Shown one piece after another: positions 47,097 to 58,307 of a stretch of DNA of 64,000 bases; positions within the stretch are counted from its first letter, which is position 1, and every line of letters starts with the position of its first letter. Under the pieces are notes generated by a model. It saw nothing but the letters and a program-made list of their open reading frames with translations, did no database searches and was not told the DNA's origin. This DNA is from Caprimulgus europaeus (lineage: Eukaryota; Chordata; Aves; Caprimulgiformes; Caprimulgidae). The position numbers and the translations under genes are program-made. Where the stretch lies: positions 3,906,001 to 3,970,000 of the forward strand of contig OU015541.1 of the NCBI GenBank assembly GCA_907165065.1, written 5' to 3'.

Positions 47097-49352
47097 GGGA
47101 CCTCAAGTGCCTTTTTCACGAGGTGCTGAATTTCTCTCTGTCCCTATGAAAGGGTAACAGCAACTCAATCTCAGCTTCTGGAAAAAAAAAAAAAAAGCAA
47201 ATTCTGATTATGCAATGGTTATTGTTTTTAGCTCTCAGGATCAATAGCTCTATATTAAAGGAAGGTACTCGCTCCTTCTCAAGGTGCAATGTGAACGAGA
47301 TTCATAATGATAAATGTACAGCTGCCCACGTGCTGGGTGCCAGGGACCTCAGCTGGGGAAGAGCCAGAAGGCACAGGCCAGTGAGTCTTCACATAAATGT
47401 ATACACCTATATGTCTAATTTTTACTTACTAATAACTAATTGTAGTAACTGGGTGATCAGTGACTGGTTTAGCAACTTCATCATAGGCATTTGCAAGACA
47501 GCGCATGCTCTGTAGAGCTCGGGCTGTAAACCCACGTGTCTGCAATACATAAAACATATTAGACAATGTTTTTTTTTTTTTTTAAGCAGTCAGCAAAGTG
47601 TTTGCCTTTGACCAAAACTGCAGCACTTACACAACACCAGCATCACCATCTTACTGGCACAAGGTGTTGTCAGTATTGCCTGGCACTGTTTTTTTTTATC
47701 CCACCTCCTACATCTGCCTGGGCAAAGCCATGTGGGATATTGCAAGAGCCTCATCCCACCTTTGCCTGTGCTATAGAGGCTGGTGATGGGGTGACAGACC
47801 CCTGATGCAAAGGGCTGGGTATCATGCATGGAGCAAAAAGTGCATTTTTGCAGAGGGCTACAAATATTCCTTGCATTACCTGGTGGTTACGTTCCAATCA
47901 ATATGGTTTTCACAGACCAGGATTAGCTATGTCACCTTTTGTACTCCAAGGTAACTCAAAGTACCTCATAAAGTAATGAGTTTAGCTATAGATAGCACAG
48001 GTTAATGGCACAGCCATTATGTACTCAGTGATAAAGCTTCCATGCAGCCTTGGATATTATAAATCTGGTTTATTAAGAATGGAAATATTGACAGAGACCT
48101 GATTCTGCCTTATTCCTTCTGCAGCCTCCCAGGGATTTTTGACGATCCACTTCTGGCAGCTTCCAGCATAGATAGAGACTTTAATCTCTCAGAGGAAAAC
48201 TGCTATTTTGGGGTGTGTTAACCCATTAATTTATATTTGCAAACATTCACAAGTGTTTGAAGGCTGAAATGGAGCCAGGATAAGCATAAGCTGGAGGCGA
48301 TGTGCTAATTTTCCAAACTGAAATAGGTTTGAACTGCTCTGAAACGGTGCTGGCTGGACATGGCCAGCCCAGCTCTCCATCCTTCCCATCTCACCTCCCA
48401 GCATTGTGCCTGGCTGCCTGGTTTGGTTTAACAGCCACTGAGCATTAGATGGTGATTTCTCCATATTTTTATTACCAACCCATCACCCCAGCACAGCTCA
48501 CCAAAGCCTCGGTGTGTTTCAGGAAAGATTTGGGGTCATTTGGGTTAGGCCGGCTTAAAAACCACCTTTCTGAGGAGGCGGGTGATGGGTGTTGACTGGG
48601 GCATCCCTCTTCCCACTCCTCTGATCTCCATCAAGCAGGTGGATGGTGGGCAACAGCAGGGAGGGCAAACCTGCCAGCAAGCCACAGCCTTTAAAAAAAC
48701 CCAGGAGCAGCCAGGAGGTTGCATTAAATTTCTATTTTTCATCGTATGAGGCCGTTGTCACCAGGCTGGAGCTGTGCTAGATCACAGCCTGGTCCTCGTG
48801 TGCCCGTGGTGGGGAGACTCTGCTGTCACTCACAGCCACCCCCCCTGCCTCCCCGCTCACAGAAAAACATCGCAGCAAGGAAATAAAATATATTTTCTCA
48901 TTAAAAAAAGAAGGTGGGGAGGGAGGGTGAGACGACGAGCAGGGGAGATGGATTGTGCTGTGGTGCTGAGATGAGTGCAGAGAAGCTGTACATTAATCAT
49001 GGCGAGAGGGGAGGGGGGAAGATCCTACAGCTCTATCAGGAGAAAGCCTTTGCTGTTGTGAAATGATGCTGCTGCAAAGGTCCCGGCGTGCCTGCAGCTC
49101 GCTCCGGGCTCGCTCCCTGCTCCAGAGCTGCTCCATCCGCCACTCCCTTGGTGTTCCCTCATCTTTGCACTGATGTACAAATCCTTAATGTCTCATTAAC
49201 CCTGTCCCCTGGCACAGGATCTGCTCTGCATGGGAAAGGAGGACGTTACAAATAACAACCCAAGGATTGCTGCTGAGCAGAGGGCAGTGCCCGTCCCCAT
49301 CGGGGACCCTCGTGTGTCCTGAGCCTTTCCATTTGCACAGGGATGGAGCGGG
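47097..49352. other. Intergenic region
   Basis: No gene recognised. Contains A and T homopolymer runs near 47180-47195 and 47570-47583. The stretch 47850-48240 is AT-rich and repeat-free. Confidence 0.6.
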
Positions 49353-49461
49353 ATCACAGAATCACAGACCGGTTTGGGTTGGAAAGGACCGCCAAAGGCC
49401 ATCATCTAGTCCAACCCCCTGCAGTGAGCAGGGACATCTTCACCAGAGCAGGTTGCTCAGA
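49353..49461 (-). mobile_element. CR1 LINE 3' end fragment (antisense on +)
   Basis: It opens with ATCACAGAATCACAGACC (the tail repeat), then GGTTTGGGTTGGAAAGGACC, CATCTAGTCCAACCCCCTGC and AGAGCAGGTTGCTCAGAG, the reverse complement of the CR1 3' UTR. 5'-truncated after about 109 bp. Confidence 0.92.
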
Positions 49462-50019
49462 GAATGCTGCTGCTCTGGCTAACGAGGACACCTCGCGTGG
49501 TGCTGCTGTCCCTGGGGCTGGAAGGAGAAGTGCTGGAAGGAGAAGTGCAGGATGTTTTTTCAAGGTAATTAGTCAAAGGAGATACTCAGCTGGGCACACA
49601 GTTCCCACATGTGTCTGTCTGTATGTCCCAGTGTCCCCTGTCTGTCCTACACACATCTTGGTTCTTCGTAGCACTTTTAATCCTGCATGGATGGGGGAGA
49701 GGGATTGCTGTGCAGCACAGCTGATTATGGGGTCTTCTTTGCAATACATTTGCATAATAATAATAATAATAAAAGTAACAATAGATAAGAATACTCAGCA
49801 TCCAGGAGAAGAAGCCAAATCTTCTCAGGGCTCCTGCTAGCAGCAGCAGACACTGACATGGAGCAGAAGGGATGTGCATGCTGAGGGGCTGTGAGGGCAA
49901 AAGCTCTGAGCTGAACTGCACCCCAGCTCACACATAAGCCCTCACCCTGTCATTAGTTACAGCTGAGCAAGTTGTTCTTTATACATGGGAGGAATTTGGA
50001 AACAAAAAAGGACTTTGGA
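49462..50019. other. Intergenic region
   Basis: A short TAATAATAATAA run at about 49757-49771. Nothing else recognised. Confidence 0.6.
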
Positions 50020-50210
50020 TTATTTTATTATTTTATTTTGTTTTTTTATTTTATTTTATTTTATTTTATTTTATTTTATTTTATTTTATTTTATTTTATT
50101 TTATTATTTTATTTTATTTTATTTTATTTTATTTTATTTTATTTTATTTTATTTTATTTTATTTTATTTTATTTTATTTTATTTTAATATTATTTTTTAT
50201 TTTTTATTTT
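50020..50210. repeat. (ATTTT)n pentanucleotide array
   Basis: About 190 bp of ATTTT units with a few single-unit irregularities (TTATTATTTT, a T-run near 50040). It is the second long ATTTT array in the intergenic region, 11.6 kb from the first. Confidence 0.95.
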
Positions 50211-51667
50211 GAGACAGGGAAACAGTTTGGCCAATGGTTAATAAAAGCATTTAATCTTCCTGATGCTTCCTCCGCCCACCCAGGAGCTGTTTTGACAGTA
50301 GTGTAATATTGCACACAGAGTTTTGGAGGGGTTTTTTTGTTTGTTTGTTGGGGTTTTTTTTGTCACCTAGAACTGCTTCATCTGTCTGTTAGTTCAAGTT
50401 TTGGTTAAAAGACTGCTCTCTACTTGGAAAGATTTGAGGGTAGGGGGGGAAAGATCTTGGTAACACAAAGATTTTAGTCTGGAAAACAAAGAAAAGTTCA
50501 GTCATTTCATTATTAGAAAAAAAAAAAATAATCCCTGTGTGCTTTGGTTTGATCTGAACCAAATTCTGCAGCAAATTCAGGCGTCTGACTTGGGAGAAAA
50601 AAAACCCCAACCAACCCAAGGGCCTATAATAATAACAACTGTAATAATAATTGTTGTTATTTTTAATTTGGGTACAAAAAAGTCCATGGGTTTAGGGGAG
50701 GCCAGTTGTTTCCATCAGCTTAGTAAAACCGTTCACATGGTCAAAGTTGAGCACGCAGCTAAATCATTTGAGGAACAAGCCTTTCTGCAGGCAGATAAGA
50801 GCCTAATACCACGATGAGGAGAGCCCAGCCTTCCACAGATAGCAGAACCTCATATTTGTGATGCCACAGTCTTGCATTATTCAGTAGTTACAGATAATTC
50901 TAAGAAAGAGAACAGCTTGAGAATTAGCAAAACTAGCAATAAAATATTCTTAGCTGACTCTGGGGGGGAAGTAAATTGCCATGTACAGGATTTGCATTCA
51001 TCTCAATGTTTATTAAGGAGCCAGCGCTGCTCTCCGCACGCCGGGCTGGAGCAGCTCCCCACGAGTCCTTCCCGGCCCCGCTCAGCCCCGGGCGCCTGCG
51101 GGACCTGCTGAGGCCTCTCACTAACTCATGGCATATGTGGGTTGATGTTGAGGATGATGGAAACCCTGCTATCTGCTCAGGCCCTGCAAAACTCCCCGGG
51201 ACAGTGTGAGTGTTCGCCGCCAGCGCTAATTAATTGCTAATTGCGCATCAGGCAATGGCTGCTCGGCCTCGCGACAGGGTGTTCGTGTCCCCTCACAGGG
51301 TTCTTGGTGAAACAGCCAGGGAAGAGCAGCCAGGGAAAAGCAAGAAGCTGGTGGCCCTAAGGCAAGGCAAGCAGGGAAGCGCTGCTGCTCTCAGGAGTTC
51401 CCACGTGAAGGAGTTCACACGCTCTTTGCTGCGTGCACAGCAGTGTCTCCAGCTTTACTCCTGCGTGTGCAAAGAAGGTGGAGAAATACCACTGGGAGCA
51501 GCAAACTCAGGCTTCCTCTGCTGGGCATCAGCTGGTCCATGGTGCTCAGTCATTCTCTAGACTTTTTTGAGCCATTCCTGTTCCCTGGCAGCAAAAGTGC
51601 TGGCGGCTCCTCTGTCTTTTGCAGCTCACGTGCATGAGCTGCGGGCAAAGGGGCTGGACGTCCTGAT
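50211..51667. other. Intergenic region
   Basis: No gene recognised. A small hairpin (AATAACAAC at 50631-50639 with GTTGTTATT at 50653-50661) lies in an A/T-rich spot. GC-rich around 51020-51115. Confidence 0.6.
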
Positions 51668-52300
51668 CCCAGAATCCCAGAATGGCCTTGATTGGAAAAG
51701 CCCTTTAAGATCATCGAGTCCAACCTTGAACCCAACACTGACCAGTCCCCACTAACCCATGTCCCTCAGCACTGTGTCTACACGACTCTTCAATCCCTCC
51801 AGGGATGGGGACTCCACCACTGCCCTGGGCAACCCCTTCCAATGCCTCAGAACCCTTTCAGCAAAGAAATTCTTCCTCACATCCAATCTCCACTGCCCTT
51901 GGTGCAACTGGAGGCCATTTCCTCTTGTCCTGTCCCTTGGTCCTTGGTTGAACAGACCCACCCCCACCTCTCTGCACCCTCCTTGCAGGGACTTGCACAG
52001 AGCCAGAAGGTCTCCCCTCAGCCTCCTTTTCTCCAGGCTCAACAACTCCAGTTCCCTCAGCCATGAACTCATCACACTTGTGCTCCAGACCCTTCCCCAG
52101 CTCTGTTGCCCTTCTCTGGACACGCTCCAGCACCTCCAGGTCCTTCTTGGAGTGAGGGGCCCAACACTGAACCCAGCACTCGAGCTGCGGCCTCAACAGT
52201 GCCCAATACAGGGGAAGAGAACTGCCCTGGTCCTACTGGCCACACTATTCCTGATCTAGGCCAGGATACCACTGGCCTTCTTGGCCACCTGGGCACACAG
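51668..52300 (-). mobile_element. CR1 LINE fragment, about 630 bp (antisense on +)
   Basis: The longest CR1 copy here. The + strand starts with the tail repeat CCCAGAATCCCAGAATGG, passes TTTAAGATCATCGAGTCCAA, AAAGAAATTCTTCCTCACAT, TTTTCTCCAGGCTCAACAAC and CTCTGGACACGCTCCAGCAC, and ends in CTTCTTGGCCACCTGGGCAC. It covers the 3' UTR and the end of the reverse-transcriptase ORF, on the - strand. The overlapping - strand open frames at 51752-52196 are decayed CR1 sequence, not host genes. It is more diverged than the copy at 33.4 kb. Confidence 0.93.
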
Positions 52301-52739
52301 CGCAGCAGTCATGGTGGTTACCAATGTGCACAAGCAAGTAAAGACCCCTGACTGGACCTGATTTTGCTAAAGCACAAAGATCTTGTGTCACAGGAGCGAA
52401 ATGACCACCCAAGTGATTTGTACCAACAGTTCAGTGCAGCACAAATGCACTGGCATCAGGCTGTGGCAGCAACCTGCACCACCACCACCTCACTGCTCAA
52501 AACAACTATGAGGGCTGAGGGGAAGCCCCGCTTCTTGCTTTAATGATTGCAGAAGCACCCAGGATCTCCAAAAACCCCACTGATATCTGCGTGTGTGGAC
52601 TCACATCTGCAACCAGGCCACTGCTTACTGGCTCACTGCAAGCGCAAGTGAGCTGGGAAGGAAAATGAAATAAAAAAAAACCCCCAAAAATAAAAAAAAT
52701 AAAATTAAAAAAGCAAGTGAGACTATTCAAAAGGGGGAC
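52301..52739. other. Intergenic gap next to the CDH4 3' end
   Basis: No gene. An A-rich run on the + strand (52665-52712) reads as the T-rich and G/T-rich downstream element of the CDH4 poly(A) site on the - strand. Confidence 0.6.
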
Positions 52740-52745
52740 TTTATT
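52740..52745 (-). terminator. Candidate poly(A) signal for CDH4 (AATAAA on - strand)
   Basis: TTTATT on + is AATAAA on -. Downstream on the - strand lie TTGCTTTTTTAATTTTA and GGGGGTTTTTTTTT, a U/GU-rich element about 20-75 bases away. This is the best-looking end for the - strand transcript before the 51.7-52.3 kb CR1 copy. Confidence 0.5.
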
Positions 52746-53249
52746 TTTATTACACTGGAGCCAGGCGTCAGTGCGCCAGTTCAGCTTTGATACACAATAA
52801 ATCAGCAAAGCTGTTACTCAGTTTGGAAACCAAGATTGCAGTGGCACTAAAAACACATTGAAAACATTTACTTTCTTCCTATTTTTTTTTTCCTTTTTTT
52901 TTTTTTTTTCCCTCTTTTTGTTTTTGGTACAAAAATGGTACAAACAACAATACAAAATATTTGTGCTGTTGACGGTTACAAAAAAAGGTTTTTGAACGGG
53001 GTTAACGGACGCAAACTGCTTTTTGCGCTTCAGCGTGATTACAGCAGAACAGCAGAAGTCTTCCTCGAGAACAACCACAGTCATGCGGGCTGCTACACAG
53101 CTTCTCCATCATAAAAGGAAACATGCAAAATCATAATTAAAATTAAGGAAAAAGAAAGAGAAAGTGCTCCAATTATACATCTATATGGTGTTGTTGGGTG
53201 TTTTTTTTTTTTCCCCTATTTCGTTTGTAGCTTCAAGCACTAACTACAT

Positions 53250-53257
53250 TATGTACA
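53250..53257 (-). promoter_or_regulatory. Pumilio-type element UGUACAUA (- strand)
   Basis: TATGTACA on + is TGTACATA on -, an exact UGUANAUA match near the distal end of the presumed CDH4 3' UTR. Confidence 0.35.
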
Positions 53258-54549
53258 CGTTGTGTGAGCAGTTGTATGTGGGGTCGGTGTGTACTGGAGA
53301 GAACTTTATTTTCCCCATGGAACTGAGTTAACTTGGCATGGGAGATAGATCCCTACGTTGTCTAGCTGCTGTTTTAAACACACGCATTCATCGTTATACA
53401 GCATTCCCATCCCACCCCCCAACATCTTTTTATTCATTTATTTATTTATTTTCACACTTAACAATGAAGAGCTCCAAAAGACATCACAAATAAAAAGTCC
53501 CGTATTTTTATCTTTAATATGTTTGAGACTAAACAAAGTTGCAATCTTGGCATATTGTGTTGCACAGACCCTGCACTGACCATTCTCATTCTCCAATGCC
53601 CAAACCTCTACCTTCTGTGAAGCAGTTGCAGGCGATACAGCCATCTCCTAAGTCCCACTTACTCCTGGAGGTTGGATTTGGACCCGGCTATCCCTAAAAA
53701 CCCACTGGAAGAGGCCCATAGCAGCTCAGCCACAGGGGAGCTGAACTCTCCACCACCACCCTACAACCACCAACAGCATCGCCTGGTCCAACAAAAAAGG
53801 AAAAAAAAGAGGAAAAGAAAATGCAGAACCAGAAGCAAGACTATGACTAGCACATAGGACACCTAGAAGAGACTTGTCTATCTACTGCCATCAATTACTT
53901 GCTGCATCTCCTTGTTACCTTCCAAAGCATTTCCATGACCGATGCTCCTCCCTATCTACAAGCAACACAATAAATAGACAGGATGGGGACTGCACCAAGG
54001 CCATGGGCCCATGCTTTGCTGGAGGTGGGTGTGGGTACAGCAGTGACATCTGACCTGCATGGTCCCTGGCTTGGGGATGTGCAATCTTCATGCCCAGGAA
54101 GTAGGGAGGCCACAGGAGGTGCCTGACATGCCCCAATGCCCTGGGAACTCATTGTCCCCGTCCCTTAGACAGCATGAAGAGCTGTGATGGTGTCCCCTGG
54201 CAGTGCTATGGGGGTAACAAGGTGTGACACTGGTATTTTGGGGACAGGCTCCCCTCCACCTGCTGAAAGCAGCTTCCTCCCCATTGTCTCATCCAAAAAG
54301 TAGGGGCTTGAATGTGTGGGCACCACTTCTTAATTAGTCTTAGTTTACATTAGCCCAAGAATAAGGTTTCTGGTCTCAATACATTAACCACTTCTGTAGC
54401 CTATAAATAAAAAACAGCAACTGCATGTTCAGCCAAAGTCGCTGTTTCCCTGCCCCGGCTCCTTGTAAGACACTGTCACCTCTGTCACATCCACGAGGGT
54501 TAGAGTGGGGGGACAGCAATGGCACAGTCACCTTTTCAATGAGGCCCCT

Positions 54550-54629
54550 TCACAGAATCACAGAATTGTTTTGGTTGGAAAAGACCTTTAAGATCATCGT
54601 GTCCAACCGTAAACCTGACACTGCCAAGT
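54550..54629 (-). mobile_element. CR1 LINE 3' end fragment inside presumed CDH4 3' UTR
   Basis: The + strand reads TCACAGAATCACAGAATTG, TTTTGGTTGGAAAAGACCTT, TAAGATCATCGTGTCCAACC and AAACCTGACACTGCCAAG. About 80 bp of the CR1 3' end, in the same orientation as CDH4 transcription. Confidence 0.9.
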
Positions 54630-54811
54630 GTAAGTTTTCTTAGCTGGGTTACAAACCTTAAGTAAAATAACAAGCAAAAAGGTTTGCAAAAAGTGATCAA
54701 TTTTCATTGCTCAATGTGCTCCTCTCTTACCTTCTGCAGGTCCCACCATGAGGAAAGGGGCCTGATGCTGCTGCTACTTGTAGGACTGTAAAGCTCAGTG
54801 GTGGCAGATGT

Positions 54812-54913
54812 GGGGAAGAGGAGAAGGAGGAGGGAGAGGAAGAAGAAAAGGAGGAGGAAGAGGAGAAGGAGGAGGGAAAGGAAGAAGAAAAGGAGGAGGA
54901 AGAAGAGAAGGAG
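54812..54913. repeat. Pure polypurine minisatellite with 42-bp unit
   Basis: 102 consecutive A/G bases on the + strand. The unit starting GAGAAGGAGGAGGG recurs at 54821, 54863 and 54905, so the period is exactly 42 bp, about 2.2 copies, with one or two substitutions between copies. The Ser/Leu-rich and Arg/Glu-rich open frames over it are artefacts. Confidence 0.93.
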
Positions 54914-57237
54914 TAGGTCCTGTGGAGGGAGACTGAGCAGAACTGGGTCAAAAGACAATAAACTAGTTGGTTTGATTTATAGGGTTGTGGGGCTGGAATG
55001 GCTGGACTGCAAATGCTGCAGAAAAAATATCTGCTGATTTAAAAAAAAAAGTCTCCAATGGAAACATGTTGGTTTATTTTTAATCACTCAAACAGTTTTG
55101 TTTGACTTAGGTTGCATAAATGTTCTTAAAAACCTGAAATGTTTAGACAAGCTGGAGTCTGACAGCATCTCCTTCACAGCCAAGTAGGAAGCGGCTCCTT
55201 TCACCGCACAGGATGTCCCCCAGGTGACAGCAGGGCCGACTACTCCCCACAGCCTCCAGCCCCAGCCCCGCAGCAGCCGTCCCACACCACTGCCATCCCC
55301 TTCCCTACCTGAAATCCATCACCCCAGCCAAAGCCACAGCAGACATCAAGCACCATATGCTCTGGAGCATGGATTTGGCTCCTGCTGAGGGCTAAGTGGT
55401 GCCAGGTAGATTGCATGGCATGACTTATAGTGGAGACCCACCAGCCAGCATCGTAGGATCCACATGGGCACCCCAGGAGCCGTGCAGAGCTGGCAGGCAG
55501 CAGCAAAAACCCAAGGGATGGAGAACCATCGGCATCGCCCCAGCCCTTGAGCCGCGTCCTTCTCCTGAGTCGGTGACGAGGTTACAGCGACGGACACAAA
55601 ACACTGACGGGAGGTCATCAGTGAGAAACAGCAAGTGCATTTTTATTATTCACTACTTCTGCTGTGACCAGGCAGCTTCTGCAGAGGTGCAAAGCCCAGA
55701 TGGTAAAATACTGCAGTCCATGGCTTCTCTGAAAGAAGAAGGGAGGAATGCAGAGCGCCCACGGGTGAAGAGCAGGGGTGGCAGGGCAATGCAGCCCGCC
55801 CACGCCAGGCAGCCAGAGGGCAGGGGCTGCCAGGTTTGCCGAGGGTGGCCAGGAGGAGGTGGACAGTACGTGGCAGAAGCAAACTAAGACTTTCATAGTG
55901 GTCACACGAGACGACCAAGTTCCCAGCTATGGCACAGGAATTTGGAAAGGCGTCAGGCGCCGGCAGTTTGCCAGGCACTGCGCTTCATGCCGGCCCGCGC
56001 CCATGGGGCAACGTCCTCGCCTTGCTGCTGCCATCGGAGCCATCCCCCTCCCGAGGTCCGAGCCATCACCTCCTGGTTTCCTCAAGAAACTTGGGTGAGG
56101 GTGTGTTTGCTTTCTGAGCTGTGAAAGGACAAACTGACCCATTGACTGACCGACTGACCAAGACACGAGAGAAAGATCACAGCCTTGGTAGTTACAAACA
56201 TACCGGTAACGTTGGGAGTCCCCTCGGGCAGACTTGTACCACACTCCACTTCATACAAGACACATTTCAAATGCTCATTAATTTACAGAAATTGCATTTT
56301 ATAGAAAATATGGTACAGTGAAATATAAAATGCACTAGGAGCATTTCAAAAAAATCTATCGAGATGACCTTGCAGCCTAAAATACCCTCTGAAACGGCGT
56401 CCACTCATCACCCCGAGCTCTCACTCTTCCGCTCTCTCACGTGCACGTGCTCACTCCCCCCACCCCCTCCCCTTTAATTCTTAGCATTCAACTTGAGAAT
56501 TAATCGAGATATCAAAAAAGTGTGATTATCCCCTGGATAATCACCTTCCAATACTGTGCACATTCTTGGATTTAAAGGAAAATATATCTAAGCACTTTTA
56601 CAAGTTTTAGCGGACCCACTGCAAAATCGTCTGCAGAATATAAAACACAGGTAATCCAAGAGTTCATAGCACATTAAGTGGCTCATAATCCATTAAATGT
56701 GGTTTATATTACACATCCATGCAGTCTAAATCAGTTTACAAACATTAGACATAAACCCACTAGTCCAAATCAGTAAAGGAAAAATGTAATAAAAAAAAAA
56801 GCTAATAACTATTTGTTATTGGTTAAACTGACCCTACATATAAACTAGGTAGTATGCTACCATTTCTAATACTGATGTTGAATTACACCTGGATGCTGCA
56901 AAACCTCTTGCTTACTTGGCAATGCTTGAGCGTTTTAACCACAAGATACTTTACAGGCTCTCATTGCACTTCTCCAAAAAAAACCCCATTTACTACAGAT
57001 AGCAGCGCCTACCCATCAAATAGAAAGGACACACATTAGCTGAGTTACACCATGTTGTTGAGCTTTGGCTACTAATGCTCCAAGGCATTAATATTGTACT
57101 AACTTCATACTTACGGATGGCAAAAAGTGCTGATAAACTCTTCCTGCCCTTAGCACTGCCCCGGCCTCGAGCGGAGCCGCTACACAAACCCCTGCCAGGA
57201 AAACACCATCGGCTTTCGTGCCAGCAGGATGTGGGAC

Positions 57238-57271
57238 ATCACCACCATCACCACCACCACCACCACCACCT
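57238..57271. repeat. (CAC)n / (CCA)n triplet run
   Basis: Imperfect ATCACCACC units followed by about eight CAC units. The poly-His open frame across it (57075-57548) is not a gene: it lies antisense to the CDH4 3' UTR and matches no family. Confidence 0.85.
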
Positions 57272-57285
57272 CCTAACCCAGCTGG

Positions 57286-57293
57286 TATTTACA
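57286..57293 (-). promoter_or_regulatory. Pumilio-type element UGUAAAUA (- strand)
   Basis: TATTTACA on + is TGTAAATA on -, within the proximal CDH4 3' UTR. Confidence 0.4.
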
Positions 57294-57527
57294 TCACTCA
57301 ACAGGTTGTGGGAGCCAAAACACGCTGATAGCATAAAAATGGACAAATGGGCCTTTGGTCATTTCACGATTTACTTTGTGGCGTGGAGGCGAGGGCTGTC
57401 GGGGATTTCTGTCGCGATAACCAAAGGCTTCATCAATGCAATAGTTCTATGCAGCTACATCGAGTGTGACCAGGGGGACAGCAGAGCCCCTCCCTGGGTC
57501 GGTATTTTGCATCTGATAACACTGAGT

Positions 57528-57535
57528 TATATACA
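57528..57535 (-). promoter_or_regulatory. Pumilio-type element UGUAUAUA (- strand)
   Basis: TATATACA on + is TGTATATA on -, about 770 bases after the CDH4 stop and 242 bases before the second motif. Confidence 0.4.
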
Positions 57536-58307
57536 ACATGATGACTAGTTCACCACCTGCTGAGGCTTAAAGATGGCTGTTCAGATTTTTGACTCAAAAC
57601 ATCTCCCCCCCACCTTAAAACCCCCCCCCCCCCAACCTCTTCCACCCCAGAATGAGTCACCCCCTTAAAAAAAAAACAAAACAAAACAAAAAAAGGCAAA
57701 AAAAGAAACAATCTCCACAGTTCCTTTTTGTTAACTCCTTCCCAGCTAGAACTGGCTTAGGGTCACAGGGAGTGCTGCCCAGGATGGTTGTATGTTTGTT
57801 TTCATCACTCCTGAGATTGAAGGGAATCTGATACATGCACCAAAAGGCACTTTCAAATATATATATATATATATTTTAAAAACAGTGCTTCTGTTCTAAG
57901 AAATTCAAGTTAAGACAGAGTGCCTTTCACTCTCTTTAGTCATAAAGCAGATAAACGAGCAATATCCCAGCTGACATTAAAAAACGAAAACAACAGAAAA
58001 AAACCTGCGGCAGAGACAAGTGTTCATGCGAGACAGCTCAATATTCTAAAAAAGAAAACAAAAATTGGAAAGGAAAAAAAAAAAAAGGAAAAGAAAAAAA
58101 GAAACCTCCTATATCACCACTAAAAATAACAATACAGTCAGCAGGGGATATTAATTAAAAAAGCTGCCACATCTGTACAGTTCTTGCTTCTGCATCGGCT
58201 CTTTTTGTTAATGTTGTCGTCTGTGGGTTTGTTGTTTTTTTTTAAATTGTTTTTTTTTTCTTCTTCTTCTTCTTCTTTTTCTTTTTTTTAAATAACTTGA
58301 GGTCAGT

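Larger units (their letters stand above)
52715..58307 (-). other. CDH4: CDH4 3' UTR (probable extent, about 5.6 kb)
   Basis: The sequence after the CDH4 stop is largely AU-rich and repeat-poor at both ends (56.1-58.3 kb and 52.7-53.6 kb), typical of long cadherin 3' UTRs. Minus-strand AATAAA occurs at about 55073, 53305 and 52740, so shorter isoforms are possible. It holds UGUANAUA motifs at 57528, 57286 and 53250, a CR1 fragment at 54550-54629, a 102-bp polypurine minisatellite at 54812-54913, a (CAC)n run at 57238-57271 and a C-run near 57618. The end is inferred; the middle part (53.7-56 kb) is GC-richer and could instead be downstream flank. Confidence 0.45.

Noticed and set aside
46554-47149. 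Open frames of up to 191 residues with LLSSP or RRGEE repeats on both strands
   Set aside because: They are produced by the CTCTC array, which has no stop codon in several frames; there is no family resemblance.
50631-50661. Small hairpin AATAACAAC / GTTGTTATT
   Set aside because: A 9-bp stem in an AT-rich spot is expected by chance and too short for a microRNA precursor.
51752-52259. Open frames of 112-166 residues around 52 kb
   Set aside because: Explained by the CR1 LINE fragment on the - strand (51668-52300).
54704-55037. Ser/Phe- and Arg/Lys-rich frames near 54.8 kb
   Set aside because: Artefacts of the 102-bp polypurine tract.
57075-57548. 157-residue frame with a poly-histidine run
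   Set aside because: The histidines come from a (CAC)n repeat; the frame is antisense to the CDH4 3' UTR and matches no family.
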